Source of the DNA: SCUD01 sp036824505
Lineage (GTDB): Bacteria > Pseudomonadota > Gammaproteobacteria > Steroidobacterales > Steroidobacteraceae
Length of the DNA stretch: 64,000 nt
Assembly: GCA_036824505.1 (NCBI GenBank)
Contig: DAITAA010000004.1
Coordinates: 62,001 to 126,000 of the forward strand
Reading direction: 5' to 3'
Position numbers and translations under genes: made by a program. Of the stretch, positions 24,129 through 32,191 are shown piece after piece. Numbering within the stretch: position 1 is the first letter of the stretch; each line of letters opens with the position of its first letter. Under the pieces are notes generated by a model. The model saw only the letters and a program-made list of their open reading frames with translations. It was not told the origin of the DNA and did no database searches.

Positions 24129-25385
24129 TCACCCGGCGCGACTGATCAATCCCATGCTTTCCAGCACAGATCGCAATTGCGCCCAGCGCTGCTCCAGCGT
24201 TCCCGTGTACCCGATCGACAATCGTACAAGGCCTGGCCCGACGCCCGCTTTCTCGAGCTGGTCGTCCGGCATTTCACTGCTGGTGGAAGCAGCCGAGCAG
24301 GACATGAGCGTCTCGCTGAAACCCAGGCTTACCGCCATCAGGCCGAAGCGGTGTTCGTTCTGCAGGCGACGCATGAATTCGAAGGCGCGGTCCCGAGTGC
24401 CGAGATCGAGCGCAAGCACACCGCCGTACCCGAAATCCGGATGGGCCAATTGCCGGAACAAGCCATGATCCGGGTGCCCCGCCAACCCGGGATAGGTCAC
24501 AGAAAGCCCTAGTTCGCTGAGACGGACGGCGAATGCCTGGGCCCGGCGACTGTGTTCCGCCATGCGCAGCCCCAGGTGCGGGAGGCGCAGGCTGATCTCG
24601 AAAGCCACCTGGGGGTCCATCGTCGGGCCCAGCAACATCAGCGAGCCAGTGCGCAGGTCCATGAGCTTCATGATGAACTCAGTGGTTGCGCACACTGCCC
24701 CCGCGATGTGATCGCTGGCGCCGTTCATGAACTTGGTGAGGCTATGGACCACCACGTCAGCCCCATGCCGGAGGGGCGCGACGATCAGGGGTGTAAACGT
24801 ATTGTCCACGACCAGACTCGCGCCGTGCCGGCGAGCAATCTCCGAAAGCTCCGGGATATTCGCCACCCGAAGCGTCGGGTTCGAAACTGTCTCGCAGAAA
24901 AGAACTTTGGTTCGCGGAGTGAAGGCCTGTTCGACCGCCGCGAGGTTCGACGCGTCCACGAACGATGCCGTGATTCCGGCCTTCGCAGGCAGGTAAGCGT
25001 GCAGCAGCGCAAAAGTGCCGCCATAGACGGTTTGGCTGGCGACCACGTGATCCCCGCTGTCGCATAACTGCATGATCGTGGCGGCAATGGCCGACAGGCC
25101 ACTCGCCGTGCAGTAACCCGCCTGCGCACCTTCATACGCCGCAATCTGACGGCCCAGCACATAGACAGTCGGGTTGAAATGGCGCCCGTACAGATAGCAC
25201 CCGCCCACATCTGGACCCAGGTGACCCTGGAAAATCTCGGGCATGGTCGTCGGATCGATTACCGTGAAAGTCGTGCTGGCTTCGACTGACATATTGACGC
25301 CGCCGTGCTCGCCGAATTCATGGCGGAGATTCGCAAATGCCTCGATCGGGTCGAACTTGTCGATGTTCACGACTCCCATACCCAC
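24129..25385 (-). CDS. Cys/Met-metabolism PLP enzyme (methionine gamma-lyase / cystathionine gamma-synthase family)
   Basis: A 418-residue type I-fold PLP enzyme of trans-sulfuration. The cofactor lysine lies in HSLTKFMNGASD; the PLP-phosphate and ring contacts are in YCTASGLSAIAA and in DNTFTPL. The C-terminal RLSIGYTGTLEQ block is typical of the family. The family members differ by a few active-site residues, and I cannot decide between lyase and synthase; the long N-terminus and the SDH-type loop favour a methionine gamma-lyase-like enzyme. Its 5' end overlaps the DUF4010 gene by 19 bases. Confidence 0.87.
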   Translation of the reverse strand: MGMGVVNIDKFDPIEAFANLRHEFGEHGGVNMSVEASTTFTVIDPTTMPEIFQGHLGPDVGGCYLYGRHFNPTVYVLGRQIAAYEGAQAGYCTASGLSAIAATIMQLCDSGDHVVASQTVYGGTFALLHAYLPAKAGITASFVDASNLAAVEQAFTPRTKVLFCETVSNPTLRVANIPELSEIARRHGASLVVDNTFTPLIVAPLRHGADVVVHSLTKFMNGASDHIAGAVCATTEFIMKLMDLRTGSLMLLGPTMDPQVAFEISLRLPHLGLRMAEHSRRAQAFAVRLSELGLSVTYPGLAGHPDHGLFRQLAHPDFGYGGVLALDLGTRDRAFEFMRRLQNEHRFGLMAVSLGFSETLMSCSAASTSSEMPDDQLEKAGVGPGLVRLSIGYTGTLEQRWAQLRSVLESMGLISRAG

Positions 25386-26611
25386 AGTATCGCACCACCG
25401 CCAGCCAATGCCGCCCCGAACAGCACCGCCACGTGTCGCAGCAACTCACGGCTGCCCAGCAACGCCACAAGCCCCACCTTGAAGGCGAGATTTGCCATCG
25501 AGGCGATCAGGATCACCCTCCACCCCATTGCCGGATCCAGGCGTCCCTGGTTCGCAAGTTGCGCCGTCGACAGCGTAATGGCATCCATATCCGTGAGGCC
25601 CGAGAACACGGCCACCGTGTAGAGTCCCCGTTCACCGAATTCTTCCTTGGCCGCGGCCACGGCGAAGATGATCACCGCGTACAAGGCCCCGAAGACGATC
25701 GCGGTGCGAAGATCGGCTGGGTTGTTGTGCACCGGCATCTTGCCATCGTGGTCGCGCGCGTGCCGGTACATGAACAGTGCAGCGATCGCACAGGTGGCAA
25801 GCATGGCCGCCAGCGGCGGAGCGATCTGCCAAAAGTGACCCGGAGCGACGATTGCTATCTCCGCCAGCACACGGACGAATACGGTCCCTGAAGCGATGAT
25901 TATTACGAGTGCTGCGATCGCGCCATCCGATGGCGCAATTGCCGTACGGCGCGCGTAGCTCAGGGTCGTCGCCGTGCTGGAAACGAGTCCGCCCATCAGC
26001 CCGCCCAGAACCGTGCCGGCACGCGCGCCAAAAATCTTGTAGGCGACATAGCCGACAAGGCCGATGCCGACAATCAGCACAACCATCAGCCAGATCTGGA
26101 ACGGATTCAGCACCGAATAGGGGTCGTAGGCGTGGTTGGGCAGCACCGGCAGGATCACGAGCGTGACCAGCACGAACTGCATGATGGCCGTCACGTCGCG
26201 CCCGCCGATCCCGGTTGCGAAGTCGTGCAGTTGTTCCTTGTAGTGCAGAAGCAGCGCAGTTGCCCCGCCGAGCGCGACCGCCACGGCCGCCTCCCCGATC
26301 ACCAGATAGGCGCCGACTCCAAACAGCAGCAGCGCGGCCACTTCGGTGGTCTGGCCGGCATCGACATTCCCGCCCTTTGCCTTCACGAAGTTGGCGGCGA
26401 CCAGGAGCGCTGCGATCGCCAGGAATCCCGCTCCGATGATCCAGCCGCCATAATCGCCTGCAAGCCAGGCACACAGCGTGCCAAAGGCGGCAATCAGCGG
26501 AAAAGTGCGAATGCCCGCGACTGAGGACTTGGTACGCTGACGCTGCAGACCCACCAGCAGGCCGAGGAACATCGAGATGGCGAGCTGGACAAACAAGTTA
26601 TCGGTCATCAA
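25367..26611 (-). CDS. MgtC/SapB-DUF4010 family inner-membrane protein
   Basis: A 414-residue membrane protein with about 12 hydrophobic spans. The N-terminal part is MgtC-like (FLGLLVGLQRQRTKSSVAG, FPLIAAFGTLCAW, then EVAALLLFGVGAYLV), and the rest is the DUF4010 portion, with the conserved GLVSSTATTLSYARR (about residues 210-224) and SGLTDMDAITLS. The function is unknown; MgtC relatives are tied to magnesium limitation and ATP synthase control, but this long form may be a transporter. Two ATGs at the start (26611 and 26608) are equivalent. It is divergent from the rhombosortase gene, only 27 bases away. Confidence 0.85.
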   Translation of the reverse strand: MMTDNLFVQLAISMFLGLLVGLQRQRTKSSVAGIRTFPLIAAFGTLCAWLAGDYGGWIIGAGFLAIAALLVAANFVKAKGGNVDAGQTTEVAALLLFGVGAYLVIGEAAVAVALGGATALLLHYKEQLHDFATGIGGRDVTAIMQFVLVTLVILPVLPNHAYDPYSVLNPFQIWLMVVLIVGIGLVGYVAYKIFGARAGTVLGGLMGGLVSSTATTLSYARRTAIAPSDGAIAALVIIIASGTVFVRVLAEIAIVAPGHFWQIAPPLAAMLATCAIAALFMYRHARDHDGKMPVHNNPADLRTAIVFGALYAVIIFAVAAAKEEFGERGLYTVAVFSGLTDMDAITLSTAQLANQGRLDPAMGWRVILIASMANLAFKVGLVALLGSRELLRHVAVLFGAALAGGGAILWVWES

Positions 26612-26638
26612 CTGGTAGCGTACTCTTTCCCGATTCGC

Positions 26639-27268
26639 ATGAGATTATCCGACTTGATGTACATCAAGCCCCCACCCAGCCGCATCTTCTCGAACTGGGG
26701 TGTGACCCTGGTCGTGATAGTTGTCCTGTGGATCGAGTTCCTGCTGTGGGGTGATGCACTCGAATACCGCCGCGCCCTCCTCCTTTCGCAGCCCTGGCGA
26801 CTTGTCACCGGACACTTCACTCACCTGTCCCTGCTGCACGCGATGGTCAACTGCGTCGCGCTGATCCTGCTGACAAACATCTTTTCCGACCGGCTGCGCG
26901 CCTGGGAGCAATGGACCGTCGTCTTTGGCGCGTCCCTCGGTATCTCGCTGGTGTTCTGGGTCGCGATGCCGGGACTGATCTGGTACCGCGGGCTGTCCGG
27001 CGACCTGCACGCGCTTTATTTCGCCGGCTGCGTGCTTTGGTTGCTGACGTCGGATGGCCGGTCACGATGGTTGCCGATCGCAGCTATCGCAGGCGGTACG
27101 ATCAAGGTCCTGCTCGAGCAGCCGTGGAGCGAAACTTTCCCTTGGGCGAACTGGCTGGGGGCTCCTGTTGTGCCGCAGGCGCACCTGATCGGTGCACTGA
27201 TTGGCTCGGCGGCAGGCTTCTGGCTGGCCGCGGGCCGCAAGAAGCAGCAGGCCCGGCTGCCCGAGTAG
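26639..27268 (+). CDS. rrtA: rhombosortase (rhomboid-family protease)
   Basis: A 209-residue polytopic inner-membrane serine protease of the rhomboid superfamily. Rhombosortases cleave GlyGly-CTERM tails of proteins that travel through type II secretion. Visible marks are WRLVTGHFTHLSLLHAMVN (about residues 58-76, with the conserved His and Asn), the catalytic serine in YRGLSGDLHAL (near 125) and a C-terminal histidine in PQAHLIGALIGSAAG (near 183). The short length and compact six-span layout suit the rhombosortase subgroup. The type II secretion genes at 50-55 kb supply the matching pathway. An ATG at 26657 is an alternative start. Confidence 0.82.
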   Translation: MRLSDLMYIKPPPSRIFSNWGVTLVVIVVLWIEFLLWGDALEYRRALLLSQPWRLVTGHFTHLSLLHAMVNCVALILLTNIFSDRLRAWEQWTVVFGASLGISLVFWVAMPGLIWYRGLSGDLHALYFAGCVLWLLTSDGRSRWLPIAAIAGGTIKVLLEQPWSETFPWANWLGAPVVPQAHLIGALIGSAAGFWLAAGRKKQQARLPE

Positions 27269-27375
27269 CTCGATTCCGGTCACTCCGCTGTCGTTAGCCG
27301 ACGCTCGTGCTGGTGCGAGAGCGCTGCAAGCAGATCCACGGCAGGCGACGGCGCAAGGGTGCCAATGGATTCTCC

Positions 27376-27666
27376 CTACCGGACACCGTCGACCAGGATG
27401 AAACTCGCCTTCGACGCACTCTGGCGCAATGCCTTGGGCATCCGGTACATCTCCGAGTCCCACCATTCCCTGGCCCGCTCGTAGCTGGGGAATTCAAGGA
27501 CCACCACGCGATTCGGCGTCACATCTCCTTCGAGCGCTTCTGCCTTGCCGGCGCGGGCCAGAAACCGGCCGCCGTAGGCGCTGATCGTGGCGGGGCTCTG
27601 CTTCACGTATTCCTTGTAGGTCGCCGGGTCCAGCACGTTGACGTTCGCGATGATGTAGGCGCTCAT
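27376..27666 (-). CDS. DUF1330 family protein
   Basis: A 96-residue single-domain cytoplasmic protein with the ferredoxin-like dimeric alpha/beta-barrel pattern of DUF1330: YIIANVNVLDPATYKEYV (residues 4-21), GGRFLARAG (32-40), VVVLEFPSYERAREWWDSE (54-72). The biochemical role of the family is unknown. It lies 20 bases downstream of deoD and is probably co-transcribed with it. Confidence 0.88.
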   Translation of the reverse strand: MSAYIIANVNVLDPATYKEYVKQSPATISAYGGRFLARAGKAEALEGDVTPNRVVVLEFPSYERAREWWDSEMYRMPKALRQSASKASFILVDGVR

Positions 27667-27686
27667 GGGCCGCTCGCGCCTGCTGG

Positions 27687-28397
27687 TCAGTCTGCAACCA
27701 GCGAGTCGAGCGCCAGACGGGTCATGTCATCGAGGCCCGTCTCGCGTTGCTCCAGGCTCATCCTGCCTTGCCGGTCAAGCTGGTCGCTGACCGTCAGTAC
27801 CGCAAGAGCCTGGACGCCAAGTTCCGCGGCCGCGCCATAGAGACCCGCCGTTTCCATCTCGATCGCCAGGAACCCAAGCCGCGCCAAGGATTGTTTCAGT
27901 TCCAGATCCGGATGATAGAACTGGTCGCTTGAAAAGACATTGCCCACCTGGAGCACCTGTCCGCGCTCCTCGGCCGCGCGCATGAGCCGTTTCAGCAGCG
28001 GCCAGCTCGCGGTCGCCGGAAAGTCGTAATCGCGAAAGCGGATGCGGTTGACCCGCGAATCCGTACCGGCGCCAAGCGCCACGACGATGCTGCCGAGCTC
28101 AAGCCCGGCCGCAACCGCACCGCAGGTGCCTATGCGTACAAATCGCTCCACGCGGTACTGCCGTGCGAGCTCGGTCACATAGATGAGCGCCGAGGGAATT
28201 CCCATCCCCGTGCCCATGACCGACACACGCATGCCGCGCCAGCTGCCGGTGAAGCCCAGCATATTCCGCACATTGGTGACTTCGACGGCGCCATCGAGCA
28301 GTGTCGAGGCAATGTGGCGAGCGCGGCCGGGGTCGCCCGGCAACAGGATTGCATCGGCAAAACTGCCGGGATCGGCATTGATGTGCGCTGAACTCAT
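27687..28397 (-). CDS. deoD: purine nucleoside phosphorylase, DeoD type
   Basis: Cleaves purine (deoxy)nucleosides with phosphate in nucleoside salvage. The 236-residue protein has the hexameric-PNP motifs: LLPGDPGRARHIA (residues 18-30) for phosphate binding, VMGTGMGIPSALIYVTEL (60-77), RIGTCGAV, EMETAGLYG (about 180-188) for the ribose, and TVSDQ with the catalytic Asp. Length is standard. It precedes the DUF1330 gene. Confidence 0.95.
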   Translation of the reverse strand: MSSAHINADPGSFADAILLPGDPGRARHIASTLLDGAVEVTNVRNMLGFTGSWRGMRVSVMGTGMGIPSALIYVTELARQYRVERFVRIGTCGAVAAGLELGSIVVALGAGTDSRVNRIRFRDYDFPATASWPLLKRLMRAAEERGQVLQVGNVFSSDQFYHPDLELKQSLARLGFLAIEMETAGLYGAAAELGVQALAVLTVSDQLDRQGRMSLEQRETGLDDMTRLALDSLVAD

Positions 28398-28447
28398 GAA
28401 TCATCGGCGAGACGCGACTGCTCCCAGCCGCCAGGCGCCGACAGCGC

Positions 28448-28558
28448 TTACATCAGTCCGGCGTTACGTTTTTTCTCGCGTTTGGCCGCGCGTTTCTCCT
28501 CCAGCGTACGCTGTGGCTTCTTCTTTTCTTCGCGCTTCTTGTCCATGCCTTTGCTCAT
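28448..28558 (-). CDS. small basic conserved-looking protein (36 aa)
   Basis: A 36-residue reading frame, MSKGMDKKREEKKKPQRTLE at its N-terminus and ending RNAGLM, rich in Lys, Arg and Glu with no hydrophobic segment. The start has a near-perfect ribosome site on the minus strand: GAGGAGG read from the complement of 28563-28570, five to nine bases before the ATG. That site, and the resemblance to small KKK-type hypothetical proteins I remember from other proteobacteria, support a real gene. A nucleic-acid- or ribosome-associated role is only a guess. It lies in a 260-base gap between deoD and the metallohydrolase. Confidence 0.6.
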   Translation of the reverse strand: MSKGMDKKREEKKKPQRTLEEKRAAKREKKRNAGLM

Positions 28559-28657
28559 GGCTACCTCCTCGTTGCTGACCTACATTCCTGCCCGCAGGGC
28601 AGATCATAGCTCTCAACCCGGCTTGTGCGGCAACTTGAGCGATTGCCAGGACCAATG

Positions 28658-29617
28658 TCACAGCTGCCTTCGCACCTGCGCCATCAACCGGAAGAGCCGG
28701 GTCGCATCCGGCTGCCGGCGATCGCCACGATACCCGCGATAGAGCGTATCGACATTCACGACGATGCGTTCGGGGTCCAGCCAGTGACGGTACTCCCCAA
28801 GCGCGATGTCGAGGGCTGCTTGCTCAACAGACATGCCGGTGTCAAATCGCAGGCGCGCTTCGTGGTCAAGGTAACTCAGGTAATCGTGAACCCGCCTCAC
28901 ACCGATGGCGTCCGTCATCGGCCCATGGCCGGGCACAATGAATTCTGCTGCCAGCGACAGGATCTGTTCGCAGGCCGCAAGCCAGTTACCAACGGGTCCG
29001 GCCCACATGATGGGCGTGCCTTCGATGAACAGCAGGTCTCCGGTGAATACCGCGCGATCGTCGGGCACCCAGACCAGGGTGTCACCGGTCGTGTGCGCCG
29101 GCCCCAGCATATGGAGTTCGACATTCTTGTCGCCGATCCTCAGGTCGAGCCGCCGGTCAAAAGTGCGGGTTGGCGCACGGCCACGTACCGTCGCGAAATC
29201 AAAAGGCGCGAAAATCTCGGCGAAATAGCTGCCAGCCTCGCCGAGTTTTCCAGCGCTGCCCGCGACCTTCAGTTGAGCCAGCTGTGCCGGCGTCTGCTCC
29301 GTCATCTCGTGAGCAGCCGCAGCCGATGCGATCACGTCAGCATGGGGCACCAGCGCGTTGCCGTGCGTGTGATCGCCATTCGCGTGGGTATTCACGAGCA
29401 TGCCGATGGTTTCCGGCGAAATGCCGGTCGCATCCTGCAGGGCTGTGAGCATCCTGGCGGTCAGAGGCTCATCGAAGAGCGTGTCCACGAGCAACGACTG
29501 GTCGCCATCGCGGATGAATCCGGCATTCGACCAGCCCCAGCCCCCATCTGGCTGCATCCAGGCGTACAGGCCGTTGCCTAGATCCTCCAGGCCGCAGCGG
29601 AACGGCCGCTTCGTCAC
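28658..29617 (-). CDS. metallo-beta-lactamase-fold hydrolase with altered zinc motif
   Basis: A 319-residue hydrolase of the MBL superfamily. The metal motif reads THANGDHTHGN, so the second histidine of canonical HxHxDH is Asn. The other ligands are present: His in GPAHTTGDTLVW, Asp in FTGDLLF, and His in VPGHGPM. Site 2 is therefore complete, while site 1 is altered. I chose GTG at 29617, four bases after the stop of the TonB-dependent receptor; the open frame continues upstream inside that gene. There is no clear signal peptide. Coupling to the receptor suggests that it acts on a compound taken up from outside (inference). Confidence 0.8.
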   Translation of the reverse strand: MTKRPFRCGLEDLGNGLYAWMQPDGGWGWSNAGFIRDGDQSLLVDTLFDEPLTARMLTALQDATGISPETIGMLVNTHANGDHTHGNALVPHADVIASAAAAHEMTEQTPAQLAQLKVAGSAGKLGEAGSYFAEIFAPFDFATVRGRAPTRTFDRRLDLRIGDKNVELHMLGPAHTTGDTLVWVPDDRAVFTGDLLFIEGTPIMWAGPVGNWLAACEQILSLAAEFIVPGHGPMTDAIGVRRVHDYLSYLDHEARLRFDTGMSVEQAALDIALGEYRHWLDPERIVVNVDTLYRGYRGDRRQPDATRLFRLMAQVRRQL

Positions 29618-29621
29618 TGAT

Positions 29622-32000
29622 TCAACGGAAGCGGACCGTGCCCTGCAATGCCAGCGTGCTCCCAGGCTCCACGAAGCGCCAAGAGCTGAATGCACCGAAC
29701 AGGCTGGCCAGCGGTGTCACGTTGCCGTATGGCAGGATCTGCTCGTTGAAAAGGTTCTTGCCGACCAGTGAGACATCCCAGGTGCCGTCCGCACCGCTGA
29801 CGCCCAGGCGGCCATTCACCTTGTAATAAGAATCCTGCTTCTGCTTGGGATCGAGCGTCGGCGCGACGAAGTACTCGTCCGTGTAATAGACATCGAGCCC
29901 GAGGTGCATCATCAGGCTCGCACCGATCGGCCGCGTGTAGTTCGCACCAAGCGTCGCAACCCAGGGCGCGACAAACTCGTTCGTCTTGCCCCTGTAGTTG
30001 CAGTTCAGTCCGTCCCCCGCATTTGAAGCCTGCCCCGGGAAGCACTGACCGATGTAGTCCTTGAACTCGAAATCCGTGTAGGCGACGCTTCCAAGGAGCA
30101 GCAGATTTCGCGTCGCTTGCCAGCGCGCGTCGATTTCGAGGCCCTTGATATCGGCCTGGCCGGCATTACGAACATTGAAGCCGAGTACGCCGTCGAAGGT
30201 GCTGACCTGCAGATCCTCGAAATTCGTCAGATAGAATGCGGCATTCATTTCGAAAGAACCGCCGAGATTCAGCTTCGTGCCCAGCTCGAAACTGTCGGCC
30301 TTCTCATCCTGGAACTCGAAGCTGCCGATCCCATTCGCCGGTGTGCAACCAGGGGGCGTGTTCGGCGCCGTGCAAACTGGCGTGGGTGGTAGTGGCGAGT
30401 TATTCGAGCGGGCGTCGAAGCCACCGGCCTTCGCGCCCTGGCTCCAGCTCATATATAGCATCGTGCTGTCGTCAGGGCTCCATTCGAAGATCACCGACGG
30501 CAGGAGCTGATCCTCGCTGCGCTTGCCGGAGAGGTCGTGCTCGCGAACGTTGAAGCCGTTCCTGTACACGATCGGGGCCACGACCGCCTGCGTGCCCGTC
30601 AGTGGATTGCCATTGATATCGGTAATTGTCAGGACGCGGGACGCGTCCTTTTCGTCCTTCGAGTAACGGAACCCGAAGGTCGAGCGGAACTCTTCCGACA
30701 TATTCCAGGTGAGCTGGGCGAACGCCGAGTAGCTGTCTGCATTCTGCTTGAAGAAACGCGGCGAACCGGTATTGGCCAGGAATGGATTGACCGCCGCCAC
30801 GAGTATGCTGTTGGCAGGTACCTGAATCGAGTCGAAGAATTTGAGATCCGAGGTCTCGTAATAGGCACCCAGGATGTACTCGAGCTTGCCGCCGGTCGGC
30901 GAAGTCAATCGCAGCTCCTGACTGGTCTGGTTGAAGTCTTCCGCCATCGCGACATTGAACACATTGGCACCTGTGAAGTCGCAGTCGCACAATTCATCAA
31001 ACTCGTACTTCGAGTAACCCGTCACCGAAGTCAAAGTGTTCTCGCCGATCTGCCAATCGACCTGCAGAACATACTCGTCCGTCGTATTGTTGCTGAAATC
31101 GCCGTTCGATGAACGAACGTAGTCAGCCGTATTGTTGAGCAAGCTGCGGTCCTGCCCAAAAACATTGACCAGGATCTGTGCGTAGGTCAGTCCAGTGAAC
31201 GGGCCCGCGGGTACCGGGGTTTCCTGGTCAATCTCGATCTGTCGGCCCTTGACGTCGAATTCGCCGTGCTCCGCTTTCAACGATGCGGTCACGTTGTCGG
31301 TCACGTCGAATTCCAGCCAGCCACGGACCGCCGTCTCCTCGCGGCTCGGATCCTCGGTGGACAGGGTCGCGTTGTGGAGGGCGCCATCGACTTCGCGGTA
31401 GCTGGCCGCCAGCCTGCCGCGGAAGCGATCGGTGAACGGCCCCGAAATATGGCCCGAAATTTCCTGTTCCTCGTAGCGCGGCTCGTAAAGGGCCGATACC
31501 ATCGCGTCGAAATCATCTGTCGGTCGCGCAGTCGTGATGTTGAGTGCCCCGGCGACGCTATTCTTGCCGAACAGGATCGACTGCGGACCGCGCAGCACCT
31601 CCACGCGCTCAAGGTCCAGGAATGGCGCGCGGGTCTGCTGCGGGCGCCCGCGATAGATACCGTCCACATAGGTGCCGACCGACTGCTCGAAGCCCGGATT
31701 GACACCTGAGAAAATGCCGCGGATCGAAATATTGTTACCGATCGCGGTCTCGGTCATGAACAGGGTCGGCACGTAATTCTTCAAGTCTTCGATCTTCATG
31801 ATGCCGACTTCGGCGATTTTTGTGCCGGAAACGGCGCTGACGGCGAGCGGGACATCCTGCAGTGACTCGGTGCGCTTCTGCGCCGTGACCGTGATCTCGG
31901 CGAGAGTCGTCAAGCCTTCCTGGGCCACTGCGGCGGCACTGGCGAGAGTCAGTATCACGGCCGAAGCGACTGCCGAGCGACAAATGCGAAAGTTAGACAT
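29622..32000 (-). CDS. TonB-dependent outer-membrane receptor
   Basis: A 792-residue outer-membrane beta-barrel importer. It begins with a signal peptide (cleavage expected after AAAVAQ, near residue 27), then the TonB box region ITVTAQKRTESLQDVPLAVS, and the plug domain with RVEVLRGPQSILFGKNSVAGALNI (in two parts, about 130-155). A large barrel follows and ends in VRFR. Extracellular loops hold two probable disulfides (CDCD; CTAPNTPPGC). Start codon ATG at 32000 has a good ribosome site (GAGAGGAG on the minus strand). This class is often used for plant or microbial secondary metabolites, sugars or xenobiotics; the substrate is unknown. Confidence 0.93.
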   Translation of the reverse strand: MSNFRICRSAVASAVILTLASAAAVAQEGLTTLAEITVTAQKRTESLQDVPLAVSAVSGTKIAEVGIMKIEDLKNYVPTLFMTETAIGNNISIRGIFSGVNPGFEQSVGTYVDGIYRGRPQQTRAPFLDLERVEVLRGPQSILFGKNSVAGALNITTARPTDDFDAMVSALYEPRYEEQEISGHISGPFTDRFRGRLAASYREVDGALHNATLSTEDPSREETAVRGWLEFDVTDNVTASLKAEHGEFDVKGRQIEIDQETPVPAGPFTGLTYAQILVNVFGQDRSLLNNTADYVRSSNGDFSNNTTDEYVLQVDWQIGENTLTSVTGYSKYEFDELCDCDFTGANVFNVAMAEDFNQTSQELRLTSPTGGKLEYILGAYYETSDLKFFDSIQVPANSILVAAVNPFLANTGSPRFFKQNADSYSAFAQLTWNMSEEFRSTFGFRYSKDEKDASRVLTITDINGNPLTGTQAVVAPIVYRNGFNVREHDLSGKRSEDQLLPSVIFEWSPDDSTMLYMSWSQGAKAGGFDARSNNSPLPPTPVCTAPNTPPGCTPANGIGSFEFQDEKADSFELGTKLNLGGSFEMNAAFYLTNFEDLQVSTFDGVLGFNVRNAGQADIKGLEIDARWQATRNLLLLGSVAYTDFEFKDYIGQCFPGQASNAGDGLNCNYRGKTNEFVAPWVATLGANYTRPIGASLMMHLGLDVYYTDEYFVAPTLDPKQKQDSYYKVNGRLGVSGADGTWDVSLVGKNLFNEQILPYGNVTPLASLFGAFSSWRFVEPGSTLALQGTVRFR

Positions 32001-32078
32001 GTCGGACTCCTCTCGAGGGAGCCTTGTTGACCGGCCCGGACAAGCGTTTTCGGCCCCCTGTCACGCCTGCCGTGCGTA

Positions 32079-32106
32079 AGCGTAGCACCTGCCGCCGGAC
32101 GCGCAA
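32079..32106 (-). promoter_or_regulatory. candidate promoter for the TonB-receptor/MBL operon
   Basis: On the minus strand TTGCGC (complement of 32101-32106) and TACGCT (complement of 32079-32084) are separated by 16 bases. Each hexamer keeps four or five consensus bases. It lies about 80 bases upstream of the receptor ATG in the divergent gap with prpB. Confidence 0.3.
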
Positions 32107-32164
32107 CATATTGGCTGTCCGGAGCGTCTTGCGCCCATTTGGGGTCGCTGCCTGAGCGCAATAA

Positions 32165-32190
32165 TGGTTCCCAACTGGTTATCATTGGTT
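32165..32190 (+). repeat. three helically phased TGGTT repeats before prpB
   Basis: TGGTT occurs at 32165-32169, 32176-32180 and 32186-32190, with periods of 11 and 10 bases, that is, one DNA turn each. The last copy ends one base before the prpB ATG. The array could be an operator covering the transcription start, but no named regulator binds this motif to my knowledge. Confidence 0.4.
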
Positions 32191-32191
32191 G

